DNA of 12,697 bases from Spirochaetaceae bacterium. GTDB taxonomy: Bacteria; Spirochaetota; Spirochaetia; SZUA-6; Fen-1364. This document shows positions 1 to 6,864 of the stretch, piece after piece. The stretch covers positions 21,812 through 34,508 of the forward strand of contig PMDT01000279.1 of assembly GCA_003154555.1 (NCBI GenBank). Reading direction: 5' to 3'. Position numbers and translations under genes: made by a program. The stretch's first letter is position 1; each line of letters starts with the position of its first letter. Below the pieces are notes generated by a model, which had not been told where the DNA came from, ran no database searches, and saw only the letters and a program-made list of their open reading frames with translations.

Positions 1-1
1 G

Positions 2-454
2 CTCGTCGATCTCGCCCGCAACGACCTGGGCCGGGTGTGCACGCCCGGAAGCGTGGAGGTGAGCGAGCTCATGGAGGTCGAGCGCTACTCCCATGTCATG
101 CACATCGTCTCCACGGTGGAGGGAAAGCTGGCGGAAGGAATGACGGGCCGGGATGCGCTGCGCGCGACATTTCCCGCCGGCACGGTCTCCGGCGCGCCGA
201 AGATCCGGGCCATCGAGGTGATCGATTCACTTGAAGGGGCCGCGCGCGGATTCTACGCGGGCGTCGTCGCTCACGTTGAGTCCGATGGGTCGCTGGATTC
301 CTGCATCACCATCAGGAGCGCCGTGAAGCAGGGCGATATCGTGACGATGCAGGCGGGCGCCGGCATCGTGTACGACTCGGTGCCGGAGCGGGAGTTCGAG
401 GAAACCGAGGCGAAGCTGGCGGCGCTGGCGCGCGCGCTGGGAATGGAGGCATGA
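2..454 (+). CDS. trpE: Anthranilate synthase component I, C-terminal part (partial at 5' edge)
   Basis: This is the last 150 residues of the chorismate-binding subunit of anthranilate synthase, which makes anthranilate from chorismate using ammonia supplied by the glutaminase (TrpG). The reading frame is open from base 2. The visible motifs belong to the TrpE/PabB chorismate-binding fold: [12 protein letters not shown] at the very start, [24 protein letters not shown], and [19 protein letters not shown] near the C-terminus. The order of motifs and the end of the protein match complete TrpE proteins, so only the N-terminal two thirds are missing, lying outside the window. The GTG at position 35 is internal (within GRV), not a start. 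The stop overlaps the first possible trpGD ATG as ATGA. PabB shares these motifs, but the following trpGDCFBA genes settle the identity. Confidence 0.95.
   Translation, partial: LVDLARNDLGRVCTPGSVEVSELMEVERYSHVMHIVSTVEGKLAEGMTGRDALRATFPAGTVSGAPKIRAIEVIDSLEGAARGFYAGVVAHVESDGSLDSCITIRSAVKQGDIVTMQAGAGIVYDSVPEREFEETEAKLAALARALGMEA
445..449 (+). promoter_or_regulatory. Ribosome-binding site deciding the trpGD start
   Basis: A GGAGG lies 7 nt before the ATG at 457 but only 1 nt before the ATG at 451. The spacing favours 457 as the translation start, although 451 gives the ATGA overlap seen at other junctions of this operon. The homologous start of TrpG (M followed directly by a hydrophobic strand and the IDNYDSF motif) also fits 457. 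Confidence 0.6.
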
Positions 455-456
455 CG

Positions 457-2064
457 ATGTACGTCATCATCGACAACTACGATTCGTTCACGCACAATCT
501 CTACCAGTATCTCTGCGAGCTGGGCGGCGCGCCCGTGGAGGTCTTCCGCAACGACCGCATCACCGTGGACGAGCTTGCCGCCATGGCACCGGCCGGCATC
601 GTCATCTCCCCGGGACCGGGTCGGCCCGAGGAGGCGGGGATCAGCGTGGAAGTGATCCGTCGCTTCGCGGGGTCCATCCCCCTGCTCGGCGTCTGCCTCG
701 GTCACCAGGCGATCGGGTATGCGTATGGCGGAAAGATCGTGCCGGCGCGTCGGATCGTGCACGGCAAGACGGACGACATCAGCCTCGACGGCAGGGGGCT
801 CTTCCGCGGTCTCCCGCGCTCGGCGAAATTCACCCGCTACCATTCGCTGGCCATCGAGGCAGAGAGCATGCCCCCGGAGCTCGAGGTCACGGCGCGCTCC
901 GCGGACGGGGAGATCATGGGGGTGCGGCATCGCGCGCTCCTGGTGGAAGGAATACAGTTCCATCCCGAGTCGATCGCGTCGGAGCACGGGAAGCGCTGCC
1001 TGCAGAACTTCATCGCCTACCGACGCGAGCCATTCCCCCTTTCTTCCATACTGGCGGGGCTGCAGAACAAGCGGATCATGACGCGGGAAGAAGCCGAGGC
1101 GTTCATGGACGAGATGACGGATGGCAGGCTCACCGATTCGCAGATCGCCGGCATCCTCGCGGCGCTCTCGGGTCCGCTCATCGGGCCGGAGGTGCTCGCG
1201 GGTTTCGCCTCGGTGCTGCGCCGCAAGAAGAAGCCCTTCACGAGCGATCGCCCTGTTCTGGACACCTGCGGCACGGGAGGGGACGGGCTTGCCACGTTCA
1301 ACATCTCGTCTCTGGCGGCGATCGTCGCATCCGCATGCGGCGCGCTGGTCGCGAAGCACGGCAACCGGGGCGTGAGCTCGCCGAGCGGCAGCGCCGAGTT
1401 TTTCCGTGAGCTGGGTGTGCCCGTCGATGCGGCGGCAGCAGCGAGCGAAGAGCTCCTGCGGGAGACCGGCTTCTGTTTCCTGTTCGCGCCACTCTACCAC
1501 GGCGCCATGCGACACGCGATACGCGCGCGCGCCGAGCTGGGGATCCGCAGCGCCATGAATCTCGTGGGGCCTCTGTCCAACCCCGCCGATGCAGCCTACC
1601 AGCTCATCGGGGTATACGACCCGGTCTTCTGCGGCCCGGTCGCGGAGGCCGCCCGACTCCTTGGAGTCCGCCGGGTCATGACGGTGCACGGGGAGGACGG
1701 GCTGGATGAAATCTCGGTGAGCGCGCGGACCCGCGTGGTCGAAATCGATGAATCCGGGACGCGCCGGGACTACACGCTTTCGCCGGAAGAGTTCGGCATC
1801 GCGCGCTTCCCGGTGGATCAGCTTCGCGGCGGCACACCGGCGGACAATGCGCGCACGGCCCTGGAGATCCTGTCGGGTGCGGGGCCCGCGGCCATGCGCG
1901 AGGCGGTGCTCCTCAATGCCGGCGCAGCCCTCTATATCAGCGGCTTTGCGCGCAACATCGGCGACGGTTACCTGGCGGCGCGCGAATCGCTTTCGTCGGG
2001 CCGCGCGCGGGCAAAGCTCGACCAGGTGCGCGCGCAGGCGGGTCGGACCGCGGCGGCAGCATGA
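457..2064 (+). CDS. trpGD: Fused anthranilate synthase glutaminase / anthranilate phosphoribosyltransferase
   Basis: One 535-residue protein carries two activities. The N-terminal class I glutamine amidotransferase (about 1-195) supplies ammonia to TrpE. The C-terminal TrpD (about 205-535) transfers anthranilate to phosphoribosyl pyrophosphate. In the TrpG part I see IDNYDSFTHN, the oxyanion-type SPGPGRP, the nucleophile in GVCLGHQ (Cys80), and GIQFHPES with the other two triad members (His169, Glu171). In the TrpD part I see DTCGTGGDG (269-277, PRPP binding), KHGNRGVSS (300-308), RSAMNLVGPLSNPA and VHGEDGLDE. A short linker joins the domains with no stop or frameshift. This trpGD fusion is known in enterics and Thermotoga. 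I chose the start from the GGAGG at 445-449; the alternative at 451 adds two residues. The gene is translationally coupled to trpE upstream and to trpCF downstream by ATGA overlaps. Confidence 0.95.
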   Translation: MYVIIDNYDSFTHNLYQYLCELGGAPVEVFRNDRITVDELAAMAPAGIVISPGPGRPEEAGISVEVIRRFAGSIPLLGVCLGHQAIGYAYGGKIVPARRIVHGKTDDISLDGRGLFRGLPRSAKFTRYHSLAIEAESMPPELEVTARSADGEIMGVRHRALLVEGIQFHPESIASEHGKRCLQNFIAYRREPFPLSSILAGLQNKRIMTREEAEAFMDEMTDGRLTDSQIAGILAALSGPLIGPEVLAGFASVLRRKKKPFTSDRPVLDTCGTGGDGLATFNISSLAAIVASACGALVAKHGNRGVSSPSGSAEFFRELGVPVDAAAAASEELLRETGFCFLFAPLYHGAMRHAIRARAELGIRSAMNLVGPLSNPADAAYQLIGVYDPVFCGPVAEAARLLGVRRVMTVHGEDGLDEISVSARTRVVEIDESGTRRDYTLSPEEFGIARFPVDQLRGGTPADNARTALEILSGAGPAAMREAVLLNAGAALYISGFARNIGDGYLAARESLSSGRARAKLDQVRAQAGRTAAAA

Positions 2065-3485
2065 ATGTCCGTGCCGGGATCGTCGCGCGGCGGCGGGAGC
2101 TCGTGCGCGCGCGCGGCCATGCACTGGGCGCCGCGGTGCCCGCGCGCCGTGTCCATCCGCTCATGCCGTTCGGTGCGGAGCCATTCCTGATCTGCGAGGT
2201 GAAGCGCCGTTCCCCGTCGAAAGGGGACATCGCGCCGGGCATCGATGCGGTGGCGCAGGCGCGCGTGTACGCGGCCCAGGGCGTGCGGAGCATCTCCGTG
2301 CTTACGGAGACGGAAAGCTTCGGCGGATCGCTGGATGACCTGATGCGTATCAAGGCTGCCCTGCCCGGCGTTTCGCTGCTGCGCAAGGACTTTCTCTTCG
2401 ACGAAGAGGACGTCGAGGTGTCCTGGCGCGCCGGCGCGGATGCTGTCCTCCTGATCGCATCGATGCTGGAGCCGAGGCTGCTCGCCGCCATGCACCGGCG
2501 CGCCCGGGCGCTCGGCATGGAGGCGCTCGTCGAGCTGCATGACCAGGCGGACGTGGAGGCCTGCCGCGCCCTGGCGCCTCCCCTCACGGGCGTGAACGCG
2601 CGCGACCTTGCGACGTTCACGGTCGACCCACTCCACCCCGTCGCCCTTGCGGCAGCCATCGACTGGAACAGCCGCCGTGTCTACGAGTCGGGCATCCGCG
2701 CGGCGGAAGATGTCCTCCTTGCGCGCGGCGCGGGATTCCACGGCGTGCTGGTCGGTGAAACCGTCATGCGTGAGCCGCGGATGATCCCCGCGCTGCTCGC
2801 GGCCTTCCTGCCTGCGACGCGCGACTTCTGGCCTCGCCTGGCCGCGCGGCGGCGCAGGGGTCGACCGCTCGTGAAAGTCTGCGGCATCGCGCGAACGCAG
2901 GATGCCGAAATAGCGCATGCGCTTGGCGCAGACCTGCTGGGATTCGTGTTCGCCCCTTCGAAGCGCCGCGCCGACGGAAAGCTGGTCCGGGAGCTTCGTG
3001 AGCTCCCCGTGCTCAAGGTCGCGGTCGTCGTGAACGATGCGGACGCCGCGCGTCTTGACCCCGAGGTCGACGCACTTCTCTCCGAAGGCCTCATCGATGC
3101 CGTGCAGCTCCACGGCGGAGAGCTTCCCGAAGACTGCGCAAAGCTCGCATTTCCTTATTACAAGGCCGTGCGGGTGCAAGGCGTGGATGATGGTGCGTCG
3201 ATGACGCGCTTCTACTGTCCCCGCGTGCTTGCCGACGCGTATTCACCCGATGCCGCCGGCGGCACCGGCCGTCGGATTCCGTTGGACGTTGTGCGTCAGC
3301 TCGAAACGAGCCGGCCCCTGTGGCTGGCCGGCGGCATCGGTCCCGATAATGTCGGAAGCATCCTGGAAGAGCTGTCCCCGGAGCTCATCGACGCGTCCAG
3401 CAGCCTGGAAGAAGCCCCCGGGAAGAAGGATGAGGGGAGGCTTGGACGATTTTTCGAGGAGATAGGAAGACATGAAAAGGTTTAA
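2061..3485 (+). CDS. trpCF: Fused indole-3-glycerol phosphate synthase / phosphoribosylanthranilate isomerase
   Basis: This 474-residue protein performs two consecutive steps: isomerisation of phosphoribosylanthranilate (TrpF) and ring closure to indole-3-glycerol phosphate (TrpC). The TrpC barrel occupies about 1-255. Its expected catalytic residues are present: Glu46 and Lys48 in CEVKRRSPSKG, Lys109 in LLRKDF, Glu158 in VELHD, Asn179 in GVNARDL, and Glu209-Ser210 in YESGI. The TrpF barrel starts near 268, with the catalytic cysteine in KVCGI (Cys274), the general acid in ADAYSP (Asp392), GGTG, and the phosphate-binding LAGGIGPDNV. The basic linker around 254-268 (RLAARRRRGRP) joins two complete barrels. 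The start overlaps the trpGD stop as ATGA and the end overlaps trpB by 14 bp. The order C then F is that of the enterobacterial fusion. Confidence 0.95.
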   Translation: MNVRAGIVARRRELVRARGHALGAAVPARRVHPLMPFGAEPFLICEVKRRSPSKGDIAPGIDAVAQARVYAAQGVRSISVLTETESFGGSLDDLMRIKAALPGVSLLRKDFLFDEEDVEVSWRAGADAVLLIASMLEPRLLAAMHRRARALGMEALVELHDQADVEACRALAPPLTGVNARDLATFTVDPLHPVALAAAIDWNSRRVYESGIRAAEDVLLARGAGFHGVLVGETVMREPRMIPALLAAFLPATRDFWPRLAARRRRGRPLVKVCGIARTQDAEIAHALGADLLGFVFAPSKRRADGKLVRELRELPVLKVAVVVNDADAARLDPEVDALLSEGLIDAVQLHGGELPEDCAKLAFPYYKAVRVQGVDDGASMTRFYCPRVLADAYSPDAAGGTGRRIPLDVVRQLETSRPLWLAGGIGPDNVGSILEELSPELIDASSSLEEAPGKKDEGRLGRFFEEIGRHEKV

Positions 3486-4689
3486 CGACTTCTTCGGGCA
3501 GTTCGGCGGCCGATACGTTGCGGAAATGCTCCGCGCGCCCCTGGATGAGCTGGAGGCGGCATTCCTCGATGCGCTGGATGATGCGTCTTTCCGTGATTTG
3601 CTTGCCCTCACCCTGCGGGACTTTGCCGGGCGGCCCACGCCTCTGCTCTTCGCGGAGAACGCCACGCGGGAGCTGGGAGGCGCGCGCATTTACATCAAGC
3701 TGGAGGGTCTCGCGCATACAGGGGCGCACAAGATCAACAATGCCATCGGCCAGGCCCTGCTCGCGAAGCGCATGGGCAAGACGCGAATCATCGCGGAAAC
3801 CGGCGCCGGTCAGCACGGCGTTGCCACCGCGGCGGTTTGCGCCCGCCTGGGCATCCCCTGCCGGGTCTATATGGGCGCGGTGGACATGAGACGCCAGAAG
3901 CCGAATGTGTTCTGGATGGAGCGCTACGGAGCGGAGGTCGTGGCGGTCACGGGCGGATCGGCCACGCTGAAGGACGCCGTCAACGAGGCCCTGCGCGATT
4001 GGGCAGGGAGCTTCCGTGACACCCATTACCTGCTGGGATCCGCGCTCGGTCCCTCCCCCTATCCCGACATGGTGCGCGAGTTCCAGTCCGTCATCGGCAA
4101 AGAGCTGTGCGGCCAGATCGAAGAGAAAGGTCTGGAGTGCGCGGCTCTCGTGGCATGCGTCGGAGGCGGCTCGAACGCGATCGGCTTCTTCTCTCCTTTC
4201 CTGGAGTCGGAAACCCCCGAGCTGATCGGCGTTGAGGCGGGGGGACGCGGCACGGGCGTGGGCGAGCATGCCGCGCGCATGAACGGCCGTGGCCAGCCCG
4301 GCATCGTCCAGGGCTACAAATCCCTTTTCCTGACGGACGCCGACGGCCAGGTGCTCTCCACGCATTCGGTCTCCGCGGGGCTGGACTACCCCGGCATCGG
4401 ACCCCAGCTCGCTCACCTGGGCACCATGGGACGGGTCAGGTTCCTCACGGCATCCGACGCCGAGGCGCTTGAGGCGGTGAAGTTTTTCGCCCGCATGGAG
4501 GGCATGATATTCGCGCTGGAGTCGGCGCACGCCGCGGCGGCCGTCATGAGGATCGCCCGCGACTACCCCGCGGAATCGTCGCTGGTGGTGAACATGTCGG
4601 GCCGCGGCGACAAGGACCTCTTTATCCTCGCGCGCGCGATGGACGCCGAGCCCTGGGCGGAGTTCCTGCGCGAGGAGGCCGCGCAATGA
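3472..4689 (+). CDS. trpB: Tryptophan synthase beta chain
   Basis: This is the PLP-dependent beta subunit, which condenses indole with serine to give tryptophan in the alpha2-beta2 complex. It has 405 residues, the usual length for the TrpB1 type. The PLP lysine is Lys87 in HTGAHKINN and the catalytic glutamate is Glu109 in ETGAGQHG, the same numbers as in the Salmonella enzyme. The phosphate cradle VGGGSNAIG is present. So are the N-terminal FGGRYVAEML, the PRVYMGA-like stretch (CRVYMGAVDMRRQ), and LDYPGIGPQLAHL, where most homologues read GPEH. The ATG at 3472 follows an AGGAAGA. The gene overlaps trpCF by 14 bp and trpA by ATGA, as expected for subunits made in equal amounts. TrpB2 can be excluded because the sequence follows TrpB1 throughout. 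Confidence 0.96.
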   Translation: MKRFNDFFGQFGGRYVAEMLRAPLDELEAAFLDALDDASFRDLLALTLRDFAGRPTPLLFAENATRELGGARIYIKLEGLAHTGAHKINNAIGQALLAKRMGKTRIIAETGAGQHGVATAAVCARLGIPCRVYMGAVDMRRQKPNVFWMERYGAEVVAVTGGSATLKDAVNEALRDWAGSFRDTHYLLGSALGPSPYPDMVREFQSVIGKELCGQIEEKGLECAALVACVGGGSNAIGFFSPFLESETPELIGVEAGGRGTGVGEHAARMNGRGQPGIVQGYKSLFLTDADGQVLSTHSVSAGLDYPGIGPQLAHLGTMGRVRFLTASDAEALEAVKFFARMEGMIFALESAHAAAAVMRIARDYPAESSLVVNMSGRGDKDLFILARAMDAEPWAEFLREEAAQ

Positions 4690-5438
4690 GCGCTCCTTCA
4701 AGAATCATGGCTCATCTCGTGGCGTACTACCCCGACCGGGCCGGCTCCCTCCGGGCGGCGCGCGGGCTTGCCGACGGCGGATGCACATGGCTGGAAGTGC
4801 AGTTCCCTTTCTCCGATCCCACGGCGGACGGACCGGACATCCAGGCGGCATGCGCGCGGGCGCTGGAGGCTGGATTCACGGTGAAGGACGGTTTCGTGCT
4901 GGTGGCGGAAATCTGCGCCGCCGTGACTGTCCCCGTCTTCGTCATGAGCTATGCAAACCTGCTCTTCACCCGCGGCGTCGGCCGATTTCTGGACGAGTGC
5001 CACGCCGCGGGGGCATACGGGGTGATCGTACCCGATCTCCCGCCCGACGCCGACGAGGGGCTTTACGCGGAAGCCCGCGCCCGAGGGCTCGCGGCAGTGC
5101 CGGTCCTTTCGCCATCGATTTCCACGGAAAGGCTCTGCCGCGCGGCGGCCCTGGACACGGAGTACATCTATGCCACGCTGCGCGCGGGCACGACCGGTCC
5201 CCGCTCCACCGTGGATGAAGCGACACGCAGGTTTCTTTCATCCATTAAGGAGGCGCGGACGACGCGGCCGGCAAAGATCCTGGCGGGTTTCGGCGTCACC
5301 AGCCGCGAGCAGGTGCGCGCACTGGAGTCGCACGCGCATGGCGTGATCGTGGGAAGCGCGCTGGTGCGGGAAATCGCGGGCGGCGGGGATCCGTATGCCC
5401 TGCTCCGTGCCAGGATACGGGAGCTGGTGAGACCGTAG
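4686..5438 (+). CDS. trpA: Tryptophan synthase alpha chain
   Basis: This is the alpha subunit, a TIM barrel that cleaves indole-3-glycerol phosphate and channels indole to TrpB. It has 250 residues, compared with about 268 in E. coli. Catalytic Glu37 and Asp48 are present in the LEVQFPFSDPTADGPDIQ segment, and MSYANLLF, VIVPDLP, RAGTTG and VGSALV cover the remaining conserved loops. Two features are unusual. The N-terminal helix is short, with an AYYPD segment where E. coli-type enzymes have a TLGDP-like turn, and a Gln (Gln39) stands where most TrpA proteins have Gly after the catalytic Glu-Leu/Val pair. The first feature recalls the short Thermotoga enzyme. The start ATG overlaps the trpB stop (ATGA). 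It is the last gene of the operon, since the next gene is over 100 bp away and unrelated. Confidence 0.94.
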   Translation: MSAPSRIMAHLVAYYPDRAGSLRAARGLADGGCTWLEVQFPFSDPTADGPDIQAACARALEAGFTVKDGFVLVAEICAAVTVPVFVMSYANLLFTRGVGRFLDECHAAGAYGVIVPDLPPDADEGLYAEARARGLAAVPVLSPSISTERLCRAAALDTEYIYATLRAGTTGPRSTVDEATRRFLSSIKEARTTRPAKILAGFGVTSREQVRALESHAHGVIVGSALVREIAGGGDPYALLRARIRELVRP

Positions 5439-5450
5439 AGCCAGAAACAT

Positions 5451-5485
5451 CGACCGAGCGTACGCTGCCGTACAGAGCCTGGTCG
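5451..5485 (+). terminator. Stem-loop after trpA, possible operon end
   Basis: CGACC (5451-5455) pairs with GGTCG (5481-5485). Inside, GTACG (5460-5464) pairs with CGTAC (5469-5473) around a CTGC loop, so the two stems are separated by an asymmetric internal loop. No T-run follows (GGACTCTGTCT), so it is not a classical intrinsic terminator. It may end or stabilise the trp transcript. The rest of 5439-5549 shows no convincing promoter. Confidence 0.3.
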
Positions 5486-5535
5486 GGACTCTGTCTATCT
5501 TGAGATATGACCAGTTCAGTGATCAGTCGTGGAAA

Positions 5536-5544
5536 AAGGAAAGG
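5536..5544 (+). promoter_or_regulatory. Ribosome-binding site choosing the start at 5550
   Basis: AAGGAAAGG lies 5 nt before the ATG at 5550. It makes that ATG, which opens directly into a signal peptide, a better start than the in-frame GTG at 5529. Confidence 0.65.
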
Positions 5545-5549
5545 CGCAC

Positions 5550-6041
5550 ATGCGTAAGATCGTCTTCATTCTTGCGGTCCTGGTTTCCCTGCCAGTCGCG
5601 GCTTTTGCCGACTGGGGCATCGGTGGTGCCGCATTCTATAAATCGCCCGTGCTGATCGGCCAGCCGGCCAGTCTCAGCGATCTGAATGTCGACCAGCTCA
5701 GCTTCGGCGGCGATGTGCGGCTCAAGTTGGGCTGGTTCCAGGCGGAAGGTCTCCTTCTGCTTTCGGCCGGCGTGATCAGCTCCCTGAACCTCTATCTGGA
5801 CGCAGGCGTGGCCCTGGATGTGACGATCTTCCGGCTGTCGCTGGGAGTTGGACCGGACTTTACCTACAACTTCGCGGCCACCCCGCTCCAGGCCGGGCTC
5901 AATGCCCAGATCGCCGCGGACGCCAAGATCGGTCCGTTCTCGGTCGGCCTTTCGTACATCATGGGGTTGAATATCAACAACGGCATCGACATCAAGACCA
6001 GCTCGGGACTCCTGGGAGCTCACCTGCTGTTCTGGATGTAG
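5550..6041 (+). CDS. Small exported protein, possible outer-membrane beta-barrel
   Basis: This is a 163-residue protein with a clear Sec signal peptide: basic Arg2-Lys3, a hydrophobic core, then a probable signal peptidase I site after AAFA (residue 20). The mature part begins DWGIGGAAFYKSP. It alternates short polar and hydrophobic stretches with many Gly, Leu and aromatic residues (FGGDVRLKLGWF, LYLDAGVALDV, LSLGVGPDFTYNF, FSVGLSYIMGLN). This pattern fits antiparallel beta-strands of a small outer-membrane barrel. The last residues are LLFWM, so an aromatic is penultimate rather than terminal. I see no enzyme motif and no lipobox cysteine. It reminds me of small exported proteins of spirochaetes, which is an impression only. 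It is preceded by its own spacer and a good ribosome-binding site and is likely transcribed separately from trp. Confidence 0.75.
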   Translation: MRKIVFILAVLVSLPVAAFADWGIGGAAFYKSPVLIGQPASLSDLNVDQLSFGGDVRLKLGWFQAEGLLLLSAGVISSLNLYLDAGVALDVTIFRLSLGVGPDFTYNFAATPLQAGLNAQIAADAKIGPFSVGLSYIMGLNINNGIDIKTSSGLLGAHLLFWM

Positions 6042-6052
6042 GGTCGTCCACA

Positions 6053-6082
6053 TCGAGAATGCTTTGGAAAATGCAATCTCGA
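6053..6082 (+). other. Stem-loop between the exported protein and the 20-codon gene
   Basis: TCGAGA (6053-6058) pairs with TCTCGA (6077-6082). After an A-A mismatch, TGC (6060-6062) pairs with GCA (6073-6075), leaving a 10-nt AT-rich loop. It lies 12 nt after the stop of the exported protein, and the ribosome-binding site of the next gene starts 5 nt after it. No T-run follows. It could be a 3' end stabiliser or a structure that affects access to the ribosome-binding site. Confidence 0.4.
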
Positions 6083-6101
6083 ATCAAGGAAGGAGAAAAA
6101 A

Positions 6102-6164
6102 ATGACAGTTCTGATGATTCTCGGCTTGCTTGTCGTCGTCGTTATCGTCATCGCCATCATCTAG
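6102..6164 (+). CDS. 20-residue hydrophobic membrane peptide
   Basis: This short open frame encodes 20 residues. After Met-Thr it is almost entirely Val, Ile and Leu (core LLVVVVIVIAII), enough for one membrane-spanning helix with no charged residue. The ribosome-binding site AGGAAGGAG (6087-6095) is among the best in the window and sits 6 nt before the ATG, which makes translation likely despite the size. It ends in TAG at 6162-6164. Stem-loops lie on both sides. It precedes another small membrane protein gene, so the pair may form one unit. I do not recognise a family. It could be a single-helix regulator or stress peptide, a leader peptide, or a chance frame next to a purine-rich stretch. 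Confidence 0.5.
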   Translation: MTVLMILGLLVVVVIVIAII

Positions 6165-6178
6165 AGAACAAAGGATGG

Positions 6179-6210
6179 GAAGCCGCGTGCGCGTGGTGAC
6201 ATGCGGCTTC
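6179..6210 (+). terminator. Strong stem-loop after the 20-codon gene
   Basis: GAAGCCGC (6179-6186) is perfectly complementary to GCGGCTTC (6203-6210). The stem extends inward by a G-U, a T-A and a G-C pair, giving about 11 bp around a 10-nt loop. Only TTC follows before ATGG, so the T-tract is weak. It may be a partial intrinsic terminator that reduces readthrough into the next gene, or an mRNA stabiliser. Confidence 0.45.
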
Positions 6211-6247
6211 TTCATGGATCAATCGAACAGGACAGAAGGGTAGTTGC

Positions 6248-6400
6248 ATGTTTCAACCGATCGGCATTCTCTGGGGAATCCTCACGTTGCTTTTCGGAAT
6301 CTTCGTGCTCGCTTTTCCGAAGTTTCTCCGCTATTCCGTGGGCATCTATTTCATCATCATCGGCCTGTGGGCGATCATCCCGAAGTTGCATTTCTACTAA
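6248..6400 (+). CDS. 50-residue two-helix membrane protein, DUF3096-like
   Basis: The product has 50 residues and two hydrophobic segments (about 5-22 and 30-44) separated by a short basic turn (PKFLRYS). The pattern, a first helix ending in FVLAFPKFLRY and a second starting VGIYFIIIGLW, closely resembles my recollection of the DUF3096 family of small bacterial membrane proteins. In that family a Pro-basic-Leu-Leu turn and an IYLIIIG segment are typical. No function is established for the family. AGAAGGG (6234-6240) lies 7 nt before the ATG. The gene ends 3 nt before the ATG of the next gene, so the two are probably co-translated. A longer frame starting at 6201 in another phase covers the same bases but looks like a shadow. 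Confidence 0.75.
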   Translation: MFQPIGILWGILTLLFGIFVLAFPKFLRYSVGIYFIIIGLWAIIPKLHFY

Positions 6401-6403
6401 CAG

Positions 6404-6826
6404 ATGATCAATTCAACGTCACCGATCATGTCCACGTCGGTCCTGCAGAACCTGGTTCGCTCGTCCGACACGGCTCCCGGCGAGCGGCAGGCTCTTGCGC
6501 AGGAAAACACTGCCCTCCTGGCCGCGGCACAGCTCAAGGGGATGACGCCCGCGTCGATCAACGCCCCCGCCGCGTCTGCCTTGAATGACGCTCACGTAAA
6601 CGGCCCCTCCTCCATAAGGACAGGGCTGCAGCTCATCCCCTCCCCGCTGGATGCCGCCGCTGCACTGCAGTCCTCCGCATCGCAGATCGCCCGGCTCCAA
6701 TCCAATCCTGAGCAGCCGACCGCGCGCGCGGCCTCGGAAGCCTACCTTACCCAGGCGGCATCGCAGCCGCAAATCAGCCTGCAGGAAAGATTGAGCAGCG
6801 CGCAAAACGTCAATATGATGATCTGA
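6404..6826 (+). CDS. Ala/Ser/Gln-rich protein of unknown function
   Basis: I do not recognise this 140-residue protein. It is rich in Ala, Ser, Gln and Pro, has no signal peptide, membrane helix or cysteine, and seems largely helical or disordered (LRSS-like start, ENTALLAAAQLKG, DAAAALQSSASQIARLQ, LQERLSSAQNVNMMI at the end). Third codon positions are strongly GC-rich like the neighbouring genes, which supports real coding. The ATG at 6404 lies 3 nt after the stop of the DUF3096-like gene and has no Shine-Dalgarno of its own, so it is probably reached by translational coupling. An in-frame ATG at 6428 also lacks one. It converges on the kinase gene, with 38 bp between the stops. Low-complexity composition of this kind occurs in surface, flagellar and stress proteins, but nothing here allows a choice. 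Confidence 0.6.
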   Translation: MINSTSPIMSTSVLQNLVRSSDTAPGERQALAQENTALLAAAQLKGMTPASINAPAASALNDAHVNGPSSIRTGLQLIPSPLDAAAALQSSASQIARLQSNPEQPTARAASEAYLTQAASQPQISLQERLSSAQNVNMMI

Positions 6827-6864
6827 ACGCGGCGGATCGGACGGGGCAGCCGCTTCGGGCAGCC

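Noticed and set aside
271..2124. 617-codon open frame antisense to trpGD
   Set aside because: Its translation is Arg/Ala/His-rich with no family motif, and the + strand carries complete, motif-perfect TrpE and TrpGD. Long antisense frames are expected at this GC content.
1968..3179. 403-codon frame antisense to trpCF
   Set aside because: Arg/His-rich shadow of a well-supported gene, without a ribosome-binding site or recognisable domain.
3385..4701. 438-codon frame antisense to trpB
   Set aside because: Shadow of trpB. No domain, and composition typical of antisense translation.
6201..6407. 68-codon frame over the small membrane protein gene
   Set aside because: It starts inside the stem of a hairpin, and its Ser/Cys-rich product is the out-of-phase reading of the DUF3096-like gene, which has its own ribosome-binding site.
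6827..6864. Terminator between the convergent genes
   Set aside because: The gap contains an 8-bp direct repeat (GGGCAGCC at 6844 and 6857), not a convincing hairpin, and no T-run in either direction.
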